A stretch of 64,000 nucleotides of DNA from a bacterium (GTDB taxonomy: Bacteria; Babelota; Babeliae; Babelales; RVW-14), in assembly GCA_016699045.1 (NCBI GenBank), contig CP064957.1, positions 620,001 to 684,000 of the forward strand, read 5' to 3'. This document shows positions 46,819 through 55,562 of the stretch, piece after piece. Under the pieces are notes generated by a model. The model worked only from the letters and a program-made list of their open reading frames with translations. It was not told the DNA's origin and did no database searches. Numbering within the stretch: the stretch's first letter is position 1; each line of letters begins with the position of its first letter. Made by a program: the position numbers and the translations under genes.

Positions 46819-48351
46819 TTATGCCTCAAGCTCTTGCACCAGAGGTGATTTTTTATAAAAATTTTGACGCGCAAGTTGATCTTCTTCCTGCAATACGGTT
46901 TCCATTGATAGTACCATAAACCGCTTTGTGTCAGTCTTTACCGATACAAAGTCTTTATTCTGTTTGACCGCACGCCTAAAATCTTCCAACGTATAAACTT
47001 TTTGCCCATTAACTTCTTCAATAATATCTCCTGCTACAAGAACTCGAGCCCGCTGTGTGGGAGAATTATTAAAAACATGCGTCAAAATTAATCGCGCTTG
47101 ATACTGATTTTCACGTCGACGATATTTGGACAACTGATCATGAACTTCTTCAAAAATATCTATATGATTCTGCGTAAGCGCCATCACCACCATCCCGCCA
47201 ATAATTTCATAATCAATCTTTTCAAACTCGGGATAAAACTTACGAATAGGCAGTGGCTCTTGCAACGTAAAATCAAATGCTGTATTCATTTTTTTTCCAT
47301 GGCGATAAAAATCTAAGGTAATTTTTTGTCCCAATTTGAACCGATTGAGCAACGACACCAGAGGCACTTTGTCTTCACTCCACAACACATGTGCTTCGCC
47401 GTACAAATCAAGAACATGCTCATTGATACCATACAACATATCGCCTTCTTTAAGGTCTGCTTTTTCAAGTAACGTATCTTTATAAACACGCGCAAGGTAG
47501 ATACCACCCGGTAACGGATTATTAAAATAATCGAGCATATCTTTACTACTATTATTGAACTTGGCACCCAACAGCGGCTTGCGCAACAATTTTGTGGTAT
47601 GCAAGGCATCGATAACATTCATCACATCATTGATCGGAATGATGTAACCAACATTTTGCGCTTTGGCAATGGAAGCAGTATTGATACCAATAACATCGCC
47701 ATCAGAATTCAACGAAGGACCACCAGAATTACCAGGGTTGATAGCTGCCGTAATTTGAATATAAGACTCCCCCCACAAACCCTCGCGTCCACTCACAATG
47801 CCTTGCGTACTTTTAAGCTTTTCCTGCCCAAGCGGATAACCAAGCGCCAAAATTTCTTGTGTACGCACTATCTTGTCGGAGTCACCCAAATTTAAAAATG
47901 GCAATGTTCCAAGCGCTTCAGTTATTTTTTCACGCGCATCATCAGTAAGCTTTAATACCGCAATATCACGCTCAGGACAAACACCAACCACCTTAACATC
48001 ATAGCGTTCTTTGCCCAACGAAGGCAGCTGAATTTTTATCGCTACACACTCGTCAATAACATGATAATTAGAAATCAAGTACCCATCTTCTTTAAAGAAA
48101 AACGCCGTTCCCCACGACTGACTTTGTTTGGGCGACTTAAACGGTTCTTTCCAATTAAAACTCGATGTTTCAGAAAATACTTGTACCACCGTGTCTTTAG
48201 CACGTTTTTGTACCTGCCGCCAATTTGGCGCAATAGGAGCGGCTACATCAACAGACTTACTAAGCGGCTTGCGTTTAGCACACAATGAAACACACAGACA
48301 CAAACTTGTTGCAAAACCCAAAAGCACTAAGGAACTTTTCTTTTTTTTCAT
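46819..48351 (-). CDS. HtrA/DegP-type serine protease
   Basis: 510 residues. Signal peptide about 1-25. Trypsin-like domain with intact triad: SNYHVI (His 97), CPERDIAVLK (Asp 129) and INPGNSGGPSL (Ser 209). PDZ-type segments follow: GGIYLARVYKDTLLEKADLKEGDMLYGIN (about 275-340), a specialised middle with DIFEEVHDQL, and a second near 440-490 (ARVLVAGDIIEEVNGQKVYTLEDFRRAV). HtrA proteins degrade or refold damaged envelope proteins and in pathogens can cut host proteins. It differs from the third copy in its full N-terminus. Middle member of the tandem trio, after a terminator. Confidence 0.9.
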   Translation of the reverse strand: MKKKKSSLVLLGFATSLCLCVSLCAKRKPLSKSVDVAAPIAPNWRQVQKRAKDTVVQVFSETSSFNWKEPFKSPKQSQSWGTAFFFKEDGYLISNYHVIDECVAIKIQLPSLGKERYDVKVVGVCPERDIAVLKLTDDAREKITEALGTLPFLNLGDSDKIVRTQEILALGYPLGQEKLKSTQGIVSGREGLWGESYIQITAAINPGNSGGPSLNSDGDVIGINTASIAKAQNVGYIIPINDVMNVIDALHTTKLLRKPLLGAKFNNSSKDMLDYFNNPLPGGIYLARVYKDTLLEKADLKEGDMLYGINEHVLDLYGEAHVLWSEDKVPLVSLLNRFKLGQKITLDFYRHGKKMNTAFDFTLQEPLPIRKFYPEFEKIDYEIIGGMVVMALTQNHIDIFEEVHDQLSKYRRRENQYQARLILTHVFNNSPTQRARVLVAGDIIEEVNGQKVYTLEDFRRAVKQNKDFVSVKTDTKRFMVLSMETVLQEEDQLARQNFYKKSPLVQELEA

Positions 48352-48427
48352 CCAACACCCTCTTTCGTTTTTTATTGATGATAGTGTGAGTAGAACACAA
48401 AGCTATGCCAAAATTCAATGCATAATA

Positions 48428-48464
48428 AAAAAAGGCGATGCTCGCATTGAACATCGCCTTTTTA
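48428..48464 (-). terminator. Terminator between two HtrA genes
   Basis: AAAAAGGCGATG / CATCGCCTTTTT, a perfect 12-bp stem with an 11-base loop, 30 bases after the 48493 gene on the minus strand. The two intact HtrA genes are therefore probably separate transcripts. Confidence 0.85.
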
Positions 48465-48492
48465 TGATTCTAAAATTATAACTCTTTTTTAA

Positions 48493-50118
48493 CTAAAGAC
48501 CTTCTTGCAAAATCGTAATCAAATCAGATTTTTCATAACCATATTGCTGGCATAACATTTCTTCTTCTTTAATGATATCGCGCACTGACAAGCAGAAAAA
48601 TGAACCGCCCTCACATTCAATCGTTAAATATTCATTGCCTTTGCTGGCAACAATTGCTTCCCGTAATTCATCAATTGTATGAACCGTAAGACCATTCACT
48701 TTTCTCAAAATACGATCGCCCTCAATAAAGCAACGAGTTTTATGTAAGCTCGACGTTGGTAACAGAGTAGTCATAATTAAGCGTGGCTCAAAGCGCTTAT
48801 CTTCATTCTCATACTTGGCAATCAAAGAGATATCAAAAGCCGAGTAATGACGCGCAACTTCTCGAAAGATATCGATATGATCTAACGTCAACGTAACAAA
48901 AACCATCGCACCCAAAACTTCATATGGCAACTCATCTTCATATGATGGGTAGTAACGCTTGATAGCAAAATTATCACTACCAGTCACGACTACTGATGAT
49001 TCAAGACGCTCACCATTGCGAAAGTACACTAACGTTGCAACCGCACCCAGTTCTATACGCGCCATAAAATCTTTAAGTGAAACTTTATCGCGCGTCCAAA
49101 AAACATTGAGCTGACCATAACGATCAATAACCGTACCATTGACCGCATAAACAATATCACCCTTTTGTAAGCCAGCCTGCTCAGCCAATGAACCTTTTTT
49201 AACTTTAGCAACATACACCCCACCATCGGTAGGATTGCCTAAATATTTCAACGTGTTTTCAGAGACCGGGGTCAACAAAGCGCCCCAGTACGGCGTACGC
49301 ATAATTTTATTTTTCTTGAATTCTCCCAACATAGCTTTAGCATTGTTAATGGGAATAAGAAACGCAACACCTTCGGTTTCAATGCCAACTTCTTTAAGAA
49401 CACAAATCCCCACCACGTTACCATACTCATCAAGGGCCGGACCACCAGAATTACCTGGATTGATTGGAGCTGTTGTTTGAAGACACTCGCCAACAGAAGT
49501 ACTTTCGCGGCCAGAAATAATCCCTAAAGAACTTTTTACATTCTCTTTGCCCTGCGGATAACCCAAAATCAAAACGTCTTGAGCCTCAACAAGCGTGTCT
49601 GAATCGCCAAAAGAAAAATAAGGCAACTCATCAACATTTAATGTATTTTTGATTTTTTCTACATCACGATCAACAATCTTAACCAACGCTACATCTTTTT
49701 CCGGATTAGCGCCCACAAATTCAAGCTCAAAATATTCACGCCCGAAAGCCGGTACTTGTGCATATAACGGATTACCCTGATTGACCACGTGAAAATTAGT
49801 CAACACATACCCATCGCCCGAAATAACAAAACCCGTACCCGTACTAAAAACTTGATCAGGGATTTTGTAAGGCTCCATAATGTTCATAACGTTATGGCAA
49901 GCCGTAATCCGCAATACCGCATTACCATAGTTGCTGCAAATATCAGACCAATTGTTGCCAACACGTAGTTGATTTTTATATTCAAAATTATCAATGGTTG
50001 CTATTGACTGAATTTGTGGCACCACGTCTTTGCTCTTACTCTGCACTTCTGACGCATAGCACGCCGCCAAAAATACAGCACACACCATCTCCAAGCGTAT
50101 GCTTAATACTCGTTTCAT
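48493..50118 (-). CDS. HtrA/DegP-type serine protease, probable lipoprotein
   Basis: 541 residues from the ATG at 50118 (GGAAATT upstream); the frame to 50157 has no site. The leader ends VFLAAC (Cys 20), a good lipobox, so the enzyme may be lipid-anchored rather than free. Triad: TNFHVV (His 110), PEKDVALVK (Asp 142) and INPGNSGGPAL (Ser 224). PDZ parts: GGVYVAKVKKGSLAEQAGLQKGDIVYAVNG and EGDRILRKVNGLTVHTIDELREAI. It is the first and most diverged of the three tandem copies, with only moderate similarity outside motifs. Divergent from ruvA. Confidence 0.9.
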   Translation of the reverse strand: MKRVLSIRLEMVCAVFLAACYASEVQSKSKDVVPQIQSIATIDNFEYKNQLRVGNNWSDICSNYGNAVLRITACHNVMNIMEPYKIPDQVFSTGTGFVISGDGYVLTNFHVVNQGNPLYAQVPAFGREYFELEFVGANPEKDVALVKIVDRDVEKIKNTLNVDELPYFSFGDSDTLVEAQDVLILGYPQGKENVKSSLGIISGRESTSVGECLQTTAPINPGNSGGPALDEYGNVVGICVLKEVGIETEGVAFLIPINNAKAMLGEFKKNKIMRTPYWGALLTPVSENTLKYLGNPTDGGVYVAKVKKGSLAEQAGLQKGDIVYAVNGTVIDRYGQLNVFWTRDKVSLKDFMARIELGAVATLVYFRNGERLESSVVVTGSDNFAIKRYYPSYEDELPYEVLGAMVFVTLTLDHIDIFREVARHYSAFDISLIAKYENEDKRFEPRLIMTTLLPTSSLHKTRCFIEGDRILRKVNGLTVHTIDELREAIVASKGNEYLTIECEGGSFFCLSVRDIIKEEEMLCQQYGYEKSDLITILQEGL

Positions 50119-50235
50119 ATAATTTCCAGATATATTTGTTAAAGAATCCTTACACACAATCTAGCTCCAGCCTAACAATGTTTTTCTTTTTGTTAAATGA
50201 AATCCCATTAATCTCTAACTCCTTTTACAAAAAGA

Positions 50236-50264
50236 TTGCTATAAGAAATGATAACTCGTATCTT
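50236..50264 (+). promoter_or_regulatory. Candidate promoter of the ruvA-pseudopilin-TamB operon
   Basis: TTGCTA, 17 bases, TATCTT; the -35 equals that of the rRNA promoter. It lies about 48 bases before the GTG at 50312. Confidence 0.35.
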
Positions 50265-50311
50265 TTTACCAGAAATGTGAAAATGTGTATTAAAACAAGT
50301 AAGGGCAGGCG

Positions 50312-50914
50312 GTGATTGATTATCTAATCGGCAGGGTTGAAGAAGTAAGCGAAAAATCTATCACACTCGATATGAAAGGCATTGGGATGACCATAAACGT
50401 CCCACAAGCTCATAATATCGATACCAATAAAGATATTCATGTCTTTACCTACTTACACTGGAACCAAGAGCAAGGCCCAACCATTTTTGGGTTTCTTTCA
50501 AAACTTGATCGTAAAGTTTTTTTATTAATTATCGATTGTCCTAAAATTGGCCCCGGCATTGCACTCAACATCTTGTCCCAACTCTCTTCGAACCAATTCC
50601 TTGAGGCGGTCAGCACCAACGATGAAAAAACTTTAAGCTCAATCAGTGGCATTGGCGCAAAAAAAGCTGAACAAATTATTGTGCACCTCAAACATAAAGT
50701 ACAAAAATTACTACTATCGCACGAAATTGCTTTTGAAGAACAAACAAGCTTTGTACAATGGCAGCAAGTTAACGAGGTACTGGGCTCATTGCATTATTCA
50801 AAACCTGAAATTGCAAAAGCTATGAATTACTTGACCGAAAAATACAAAGGCCAAAACGGCACTCTCGACCAACTTATTCGTTCTGCATTGTCGTACCTTT
50901 CGGGTAATCCTTAA
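50312..50914 (+). CDS. ruvA: Holliday junction helicase subunit RuvA
   Basis: 200 residues, normal length, from a GTG at 50312. RuvA tetramers bind four-way junctions and load RuvB for branch migration. An OB-fold domain (MIDYLIGRVEEVSEKSITLDMKGIGMTINV) leads to two helix-hairpin-helix motifs (PKIGPGIALNILSQLSSNQF and ISGIGAKKAEQIIVHLKHKV). A flexible linker and the RuvB-binding C-terminal helix bundle (about 150-200) follow. The first HhH is divergent (PKIGPG in place of VNGVGPK-type). ruvB and ruvC are not here. It starts an operon with the pseudopilin and TamB-like genes. Confidence 0.9.
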   Translation: MIDYLIGRVEEVSEKSITLDMKGIGMTINVPQAHNIDTNKDIHVFTYLHWNQEQGPTIFGFLSKLDRKVFLLIIDCPKIGPGIALNILSQLSSNQFLEAVSTNDEKTLSSISGIGAKKAEQIIVHLKHKVQKLLLSHEIAFEEQTSFVQWQQVNEVLGSLHYSKPEIAKAMNYLTEKYKGQNGTLDQLIRSALSYLSGNP

Positions 50915-50933
50915 GCCCTACAAGGAGCTTTGG

Positions 50934-51488
50934 GTGCTTAAACACAAGTCTTTCTCGCTCATCGAATTACAAATCGCACTCGCTGTCTTGGTCGTCGCGC
51001 TCAGCTTTACGTTGCCGCGTTTTTCATTTTTTACCAACATGATTTTGAACCATGAACTTAACCGACTTTTCATGGTCTGCTCATATTTACAGCAAAAAGC
51101 GATTGCCACTCATCAAAAACAGGTACTTGTTTTTGATAACAAAAAAAATGAATATACTTATCTGCATAACAAAAAACCTCACACGTTCAGCTTGCCAAGC
51201 TCATTAAAGTTTGGATTTTTATCCAATATTAAAGGCCCTCCCGCCTGGCCAAAAAAAATAATAAATACCGCAATAACTTTTCAACCAGAACAACAAGTAA
51301 TCTTTTTTCATGATGGTAAAATAAGCCCAGGAACCGCCTATATTGTGGATAAACATCAAAAAATCATGGGCGCTTTAACCTGTGCCATCTCTGAGGTATG
51401 CTACATAAGAAAGTATCGTTACCAAAATAATAGATGGCACATCGTGCCAACAGGCAAAAAAAACAACCATGATAAAATGGCTTCGTAG
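50934..51488 (+). CDS. Type IV pilin / pseudopilin-like (GspH/FimT-type) protein
   Basis: 184 residues from a GTG at 50934 with AAGGAG seven bases upstream. The N-terminus (KHKSFSLIELQIALAVLVVALSFTLPRF) is a class III prepilin signal: a short basic leader, then F+1 and E+5, and a hydrophobic helix. Position -1 is Ser where Gly is nearly universal. The remainder is a C-terminal beta-rich region with a Cys pair (TCAISEVCYI) typical of minor pilins. Prepilin peptidase is not in the window. It joins the split pilus genes. Overlaps the TamB-like gene by 20 bp. Confidence 0.75.
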   Translation: MLKHKSFSLIELQIALAVLVVALSFTLPRFSFFTNMILNHELNRLFMVCSYLQQKAIATHQKQVLVFDNKKNEYTYLHNKKPHTFSLPSSLKFGFLSNIKGPPAWPKKIINTAITFQPEQQVIFFHDGKISPGTAYIVDKHQKIMGALTCAISEVCYIRKYRYQNNRWHIVPTGKKNNHDKMAS

Positions 51489-54237
51489 AATAATACTCAG
51501 CTTACTTACCAGTCTTATTATTACCATGCTCATGGTTCAAAACAGTACCATCATCAATCGCATGGCGTTAACCAAACTTGTAGAATTTTTGGAACAAGAA
51601 TGGCATGCCACCATTACAATCGAATCAAGCTCGTTCAATTTTTTTACCAGCGCCATCATGTTGCACCATGGTTCGGTAACATCAACCAATCATCAAGGCT
51701 GCTCGTGGCAGTTTGAAAAAGCAAATGTTTATATCAGTCCACTCACGCTATTGCGCGACAAAAAAATTCATTTGTACTTAACATTCTACACGGTTTCTGG
51801 CACATCAGGCTTTACTGATAAAACACCCGACATACTTACCCACCTCTATAATATTTTTGCAACCAAGCCTACCAATATTAAAGTAAGCCCGCGTAGCATA
51901 TCACTCCATAACATCAATATTGATACTACTTTTGAAAAAATACCATTACAAGCAACAATCAACGGCACCTTCGCTTTAGAAAAAAAGAAACTACCTAATA
52001 AAAAAAATAGGTGGGAAGGGCAACTTACTGTACAAAGTGGTAACGTAAACGTACACGGCAAACAACTCATTACCAACATGACCGGTGTTACCACGTTGAA
52101 TAAAGGTACACATGATACACAATGGACCATGAAAGCTAAACACCAGCTCTTTATGCCATTTGATCAACAACCATACGATGTGCGGAGCACCCTTTCTGCC
52201 GATCAACAATGGGTAAGCATTCATCATGAACCACAAAAACTTGATCTTAGCGTTAAACGCGCGCAAGAAAAATTCGTTATTACAGGCAACATCCCTCTTG
52301 AATGCGCCCAGCAATGCATTAACTTTTTCACAACCAACACACAACCTGACGTCCATACAACCATTAACGGCATGAGCAACCTTGATCTTTTACTTGATAA
52401 CAACGGACATACTATCGGCACCATAACCACAAAAAAAATTCGTTACAAAGATTATGTCATTGAAGAATGCACATGCTCTAATATTCTTTTTAATCAACAT
52501 AATCTCTCTGCAAATCTCTCTATTCGCATGTCCCCCACTATTGAATTTGACGGCAACCTTGGCTGGAACTTAGATAAAAAAATAGGCACACTAAGCATAT
52601 TCAATAAAAAACAGCTCTCACTTGCTCCATCAACAGGAAAAGTAGAAACAGGCTGGGTTACAAAACCACAGCAATGCACAGTAACAGCAACTATTACAAC
52701 GCCATGGTTATGCACTGGTAAGTACAATTGGACCCTTTACAACAAGCTGATTGGTAACACGCTGCCATTAAAAGGCATTTGGAAAATGAACGATCAAGAG
52801 CTTACGATCAATGGCAGCCTAAAAAAAGATTCTTATGTCATTCAAGCTCATGCCAATCCAAATCCACATATTTCAACAATTCTTTACCAACAAAAGAACA
52901 CACTTCCCGTCGTGAACATGAAAACAAAACCAGACAGCATGCTTTTGGAAGGAAGTATCCACTATCCTTTTGTTCAATCATTGCTCAACCAACATTACAA
53001 ACGATTAGTTTTAGGCAGTAAAAATTTTTTACATCTGACGATCAATCAAGAAAATTTAAAAGAAATTACTGGCGCAATCGGCTTTGAACAAGGGAAATTA
53101 TATATCCCAGAAAGCAGAAACCTTATTGAAAAAATTGCAAGTAATTTTACCCTCTATCCGCAAAACAAAAAAATGGTACTTACCGATAACGTGATTGGTT
53201 TCTGCAAAGGCAGTGTTAGCTGCCCGCAAGCAACACTCACGTTTAACGATAGTTACCATCTTAATTTTCTTCACGCGCCAATTCAAATCGATAACTTATT
53301 TGTAAATTGGAAAAAAGACTTTTATGGCTTTATCGACAGTAATTTGTTGCTCCTTAAATTTCCTGGCTCCCCAGCTCATGCGTCTGGCAACGTTATTGTA
53401 AAAAAATCGTTACTTAAAAATAATATATTTTCCGAGGAAACAAACACACGCTTTTTCTTGCCTTCAAGTCCTCTGGCTCAAAATAATAATACTCTTGATC
53501 TTGACCTACGCATTAATAACGAAATTCCTATAAAAATTGTAACCCCATCTCTTGAAACAACGGCACATCTTGATCTGCACGTACAATATCAACAACAAAA
53601 TGTTGCCCACTTGCCGCGCGTTAACGGCTCAATTACTCTCGATAATGGCTTTATAAAATTTCTGCGTAACAAATTATTTATTGAATACGGTAAAATTCAA
53701 TTTGTTACCGCACACGCCAACGACCCACTCATCGATCTGGTCGCCAAAAATAGAATTAATAAATACATGGTCAACCTGAATGTCACCGGCTCCTTACAAA
53801 AACCGAATATTGTTTTAGAATCATCCCCCGCTCTAAGCGAAGAACAAATTTTGGGGCTCTTGCTGGCCGGCTCAGAAAATGCCACCTTGCAAGCAGACCT
53901 ACCAGCAATGATAATGCAAAATTTACACAACATAGTTCTTGGCAGCAAAGCGGTACTGCCAAAAACAACCTCATTTTTTGAAAAGGTTACCCGACCATTT
54001 AAATACGTTCAAATATCGCCAAATTTTACCGACCAAACAGGTCGTGGCGGTATTCGTGGCACCATCTCAATTGACTTAAATAAACAGATACACGCACAAC
54101 TCGAAAAGAATTTTAACTTGCAAGATGACTTTGCCTTCCAAGTGGAATACTTCCTGTCAGACGACGTTAACCTAAAAGCAGTAAAAGATCAGCGTGGTGA
54201 CATTGGGTCTGAAGTTGAAGTAAGATTTAAATTCTGA
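51469..54237 (+). CDS. TamB/DUF490-like outer-membrane biogenesis protein
   Basis: 922 residues. TamB-family proteins bridge inner and outer membrane as a long beta-taco for lipid transfer or protein insertion. An N-terminal span (about 4-25) is followed by an AsmA-like region (VEFLEQEWHATITIESSSF and following). The C-terminal DUF490-type domain (about 740-922) has ITLDNGFIKFLRNKLFIEYGKIQFV, LIDLVAKNRINKYMVNLNVTGSLQKPNIVLESSPALSEEQILGLLLAG and TGRGGIRGTISIDLNKQIHAQLEKNFN. That order matches TamB. The matching TamA is not in the window. It overlaps the convergent coiled-coil gene by 49 bp. Confidence 0.85.
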   Translation: MIKWLRRIILSLLTSLIITMLMVQNSTIINRMALTKLVEFLEQEWHATITIESSSFNFFTSAIMLHHGSVTSTNHQGCSWQFEKANVYISPLTLLRDKKIHLYLTFYTVSGTSGFTDKTPDILTHLYNIFATKPTNIKVSPRSISLHNINIDTTFEKIPLQATINGTFALEKKKLPNKKNRWEGQLTVQSGNVNVHGKQLITNMTGVTTLNKGTHDTQWTMKAKHQLFMPFDQQPYDVRSTLSADQQWVSIHHEPQKLDLSVKRAQEKFVITGNIPLECAQQCINFFTTNTQPDVHTTINGMSNLDLLLDNNGHTIGTITTKKIRYKDYVIEECTCSNILFNQHNLSANLSIRMSPTIEFDGNLGWNLDKKIGTLSIFNKKQLSLAPSTGKVETGWVTKPQQCTVTATITTPWLCTGKYNWTLYNKLIGNTLPLKGIWKMNDQELTINGSLKKDSYVIQAHANPNPHISTILYQQKNTLPVVNMKTKPDSMLLEGSIHYPFVQSLLNQHYKRLVLGSKNFLHLTINQENLKEITGAIGFEQGKLYIPESRNLIEKIASNFTLYPQNKKMVLTDNVIGFCKGSVSCPQATLTFNDSYHLNFLHAPIQIDNLFVNWKKDFYGFIDSNLLLLKFPGSPAHASGNVIVKKSLLKNNIFSEETNTRFFLPSSPLAQNNNTLDLDLRINNEIPIKIVTPSLETTAHLDLHVQYQQQNVAHLPRVNGSITLDNGFIKFLRNKLFIEYGKIQFVTAHANDPLIDLVAKNRINKYMVNLNVTGSLQKPNIVLESSPALSEEQILGLLLAGSENATLQADLPAMIMQNLHNIVLGSKAVLPKTTSFFEKVTRPFKYVQISPNFTDQTGRGGIRGTISIDLNKQIHAQLEKNFNLQDDFAFQVEYFLSDDVNLKAVKDQRGDIGSEVEVRFKF

Positions 54238-54776
54238 AGATCATCGTCATTGATCATACTCAATAATTCATCAGATGATTTTTCTTCTATTTTTTCTTGA
54301 TCTGCCAATAATGGCTGCTCAGCATTTTCTTCCGCGCATATATCAACATGCTTTTTTTGTTGCAATACTTTTTTCTGTTTTGCCAAATCAACCACACGCC
54401 CTTGCTCTTGTTTTAAACGAGCATGAGCGCGAGCAAGCTCTTGCTGATTTTTTTCAAACGCTTGTTTAAGTTGTGCCACTTCTTGTTGCAGCGTGGTCAT
54501 TTCTTGATTATGTTTAGTTAACTGCGCGGTAAGCGCATCTTTTTGAGCAACAAGTTCTTCTTTTTTTTTCATAGCCGTTTCGGCTTTTTTATATAATTGA
54601 TCAACGTGATCAAGAATGCGATACACCTTGGGTTGCGACTGCGGAAACTCCTGCCGAATAGCTACCAACTCTTCACCAACTTTTTTATAGAACGTTTCTA
54701 GATTATCTGCATTCAAAAAGATTGCCGGCACCAATAAAAAACTCAATACCCATATTCCTACGCAAGATATCTTCAT
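54189..54776 (-). CDS. Exported coiled-coil protein
   Basis: 195 residues, no family recognised. Signal peptide about 1-23 (ending LNA). A short head (NLETFYKKVGEELVAIRQEF) precedes a long coiled coil (about 62-150) of Lys, Glu, Gln and Ala (QLTKHNQEMTTLQQEVAQLKQAFEKN...). An acidic tail (EKIEEKSSDELLSMINDDDL) follows. It may tether or scaffold in the periplasm; a Skp-like role is possible but unsupported. Its 3' end overlaps the convergent TamB-like gene by 49 bp, so the overlap region is coded on both strands. Confidence 0.75.
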   Translation of the reverse strand: MKISCVGIWVLSFLLVPAIFLNADNLETFYKKVGEELVAIRQEFPQSQPKVYRILDHVDQLYKKAETAMKKKEELVAQKDALTAQLTKHNQEMTTLQQEVAQLKQAFEKNQQELARAHARLKQEQGRVVDLAKQKKVLQQKKHVDICAEENAEQPLLADQEKIEEKSSDELLSMINDDDLQNLNLTSTSDPMSPR

Positions 54777-54905
54777 TCAAACTACCCTCTTTCTTAAGAA
54801 TCAAAATTTACTTTGTAACTTTATACAAGATTCTATAACCTTAGACGTTCAGATTGAAAAATTCAATATGATGCAAAATTGAAAGCCTAAGAAGGGGCTT
54901 ATACC

Positions 54906-55562
54906 ATGAAAAAACAATTTTGTTTTATTGCTCTGACTATTCTGATCATGACTCAATCAGACAGCGTCTGGTGCAAACATCAAGTCTTTTTCGCGCCAGG
55001 CGATAAACCGGGCAATGAACTTATTAAAATGATCGATCAGGCAAAAAAGAAAATTCATGCCGCCGTTTACATGTTTACTGATAATAAAATTGCAATCGCT
55101 CTCATTAACGCGCACAAACGCAAAGTTGATGTACAAATTATTGTAGACAAAACAACCGTCGAAAGCATATACGGCAAAGCACAGGTTTTACAAGAAAATG
55201 GCATCAGTGTTTTTGTATACCATCCGCTCAGCTCAAAACCAACAAGCGATAATATCTACCAAAAATACCCGGCACTCATGCACCACAAATTTGCGATAAT
55301 CGATGATAAATTATGGACCGGTTCTTTTAATTGGACACGATCTGCAAATTATCGTAATGAAGAAAACGCACTCATTTTAGCGGATAAACATCTGCATGCT
55401 GCATTTAGCGATCGCTTTGAAACATTAAAAGAAAAGTGTAGCGCGGTTGGCACGCGAGCTCCTAAAAAAGCCCGCCAACAAGAAAACGTGAGAACGCGCA
55501 TCGTTAATTTTTTGCGCGCTCTCCACACCATGGTCTTAAAACCACAAAAACTAGGTCAGTAA
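54906..55562 (+). CDS. Exported phospholipase D-superfamily (Nuc-like) protein
   Basis: 218 residues. Signal peptide 1-23 (VWC end). One HKD motif, MHHKFAIIDDKLWTGSFNWT (His 126, Lys 128, Asp 133), with N at GSFNWT, and a helical FAPGDKPGNELIKMIDQAKKKIHAAVYMFTD start. Single-HKD proteins of this type dimerise and act as endonucleases or, like mitoPLD, as lipid or RNA enzymes. Secretion suggests DNA/RNA scavenging or a host-directed role. The ribosome site is weak (AAGAAGGGG). A TTTGTA-16-TATAAC promoter may lie near 54810. It overlaps talC by 12 bp tail to tail. Confidence 0.87.
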   Translation: MKKQFCFIALTILIMTQSDSVWCKHQVFFAPGDKPGNELIKMIDQAKKKIHAAVYMFTDNKIAIALINAHKRKVDVQIIVDKTTVESIYGKAQVLQENGISVFVYHPLSSKPTSDNIYQKYPALMHHKFAIIDDKLWTGSFNWTRSANYRNEENALILADKHLHAAFSDRFETLKEKCSAVGTRAPKKARQQENVRTRIVNFLRALHTMVLKPQKLGQ

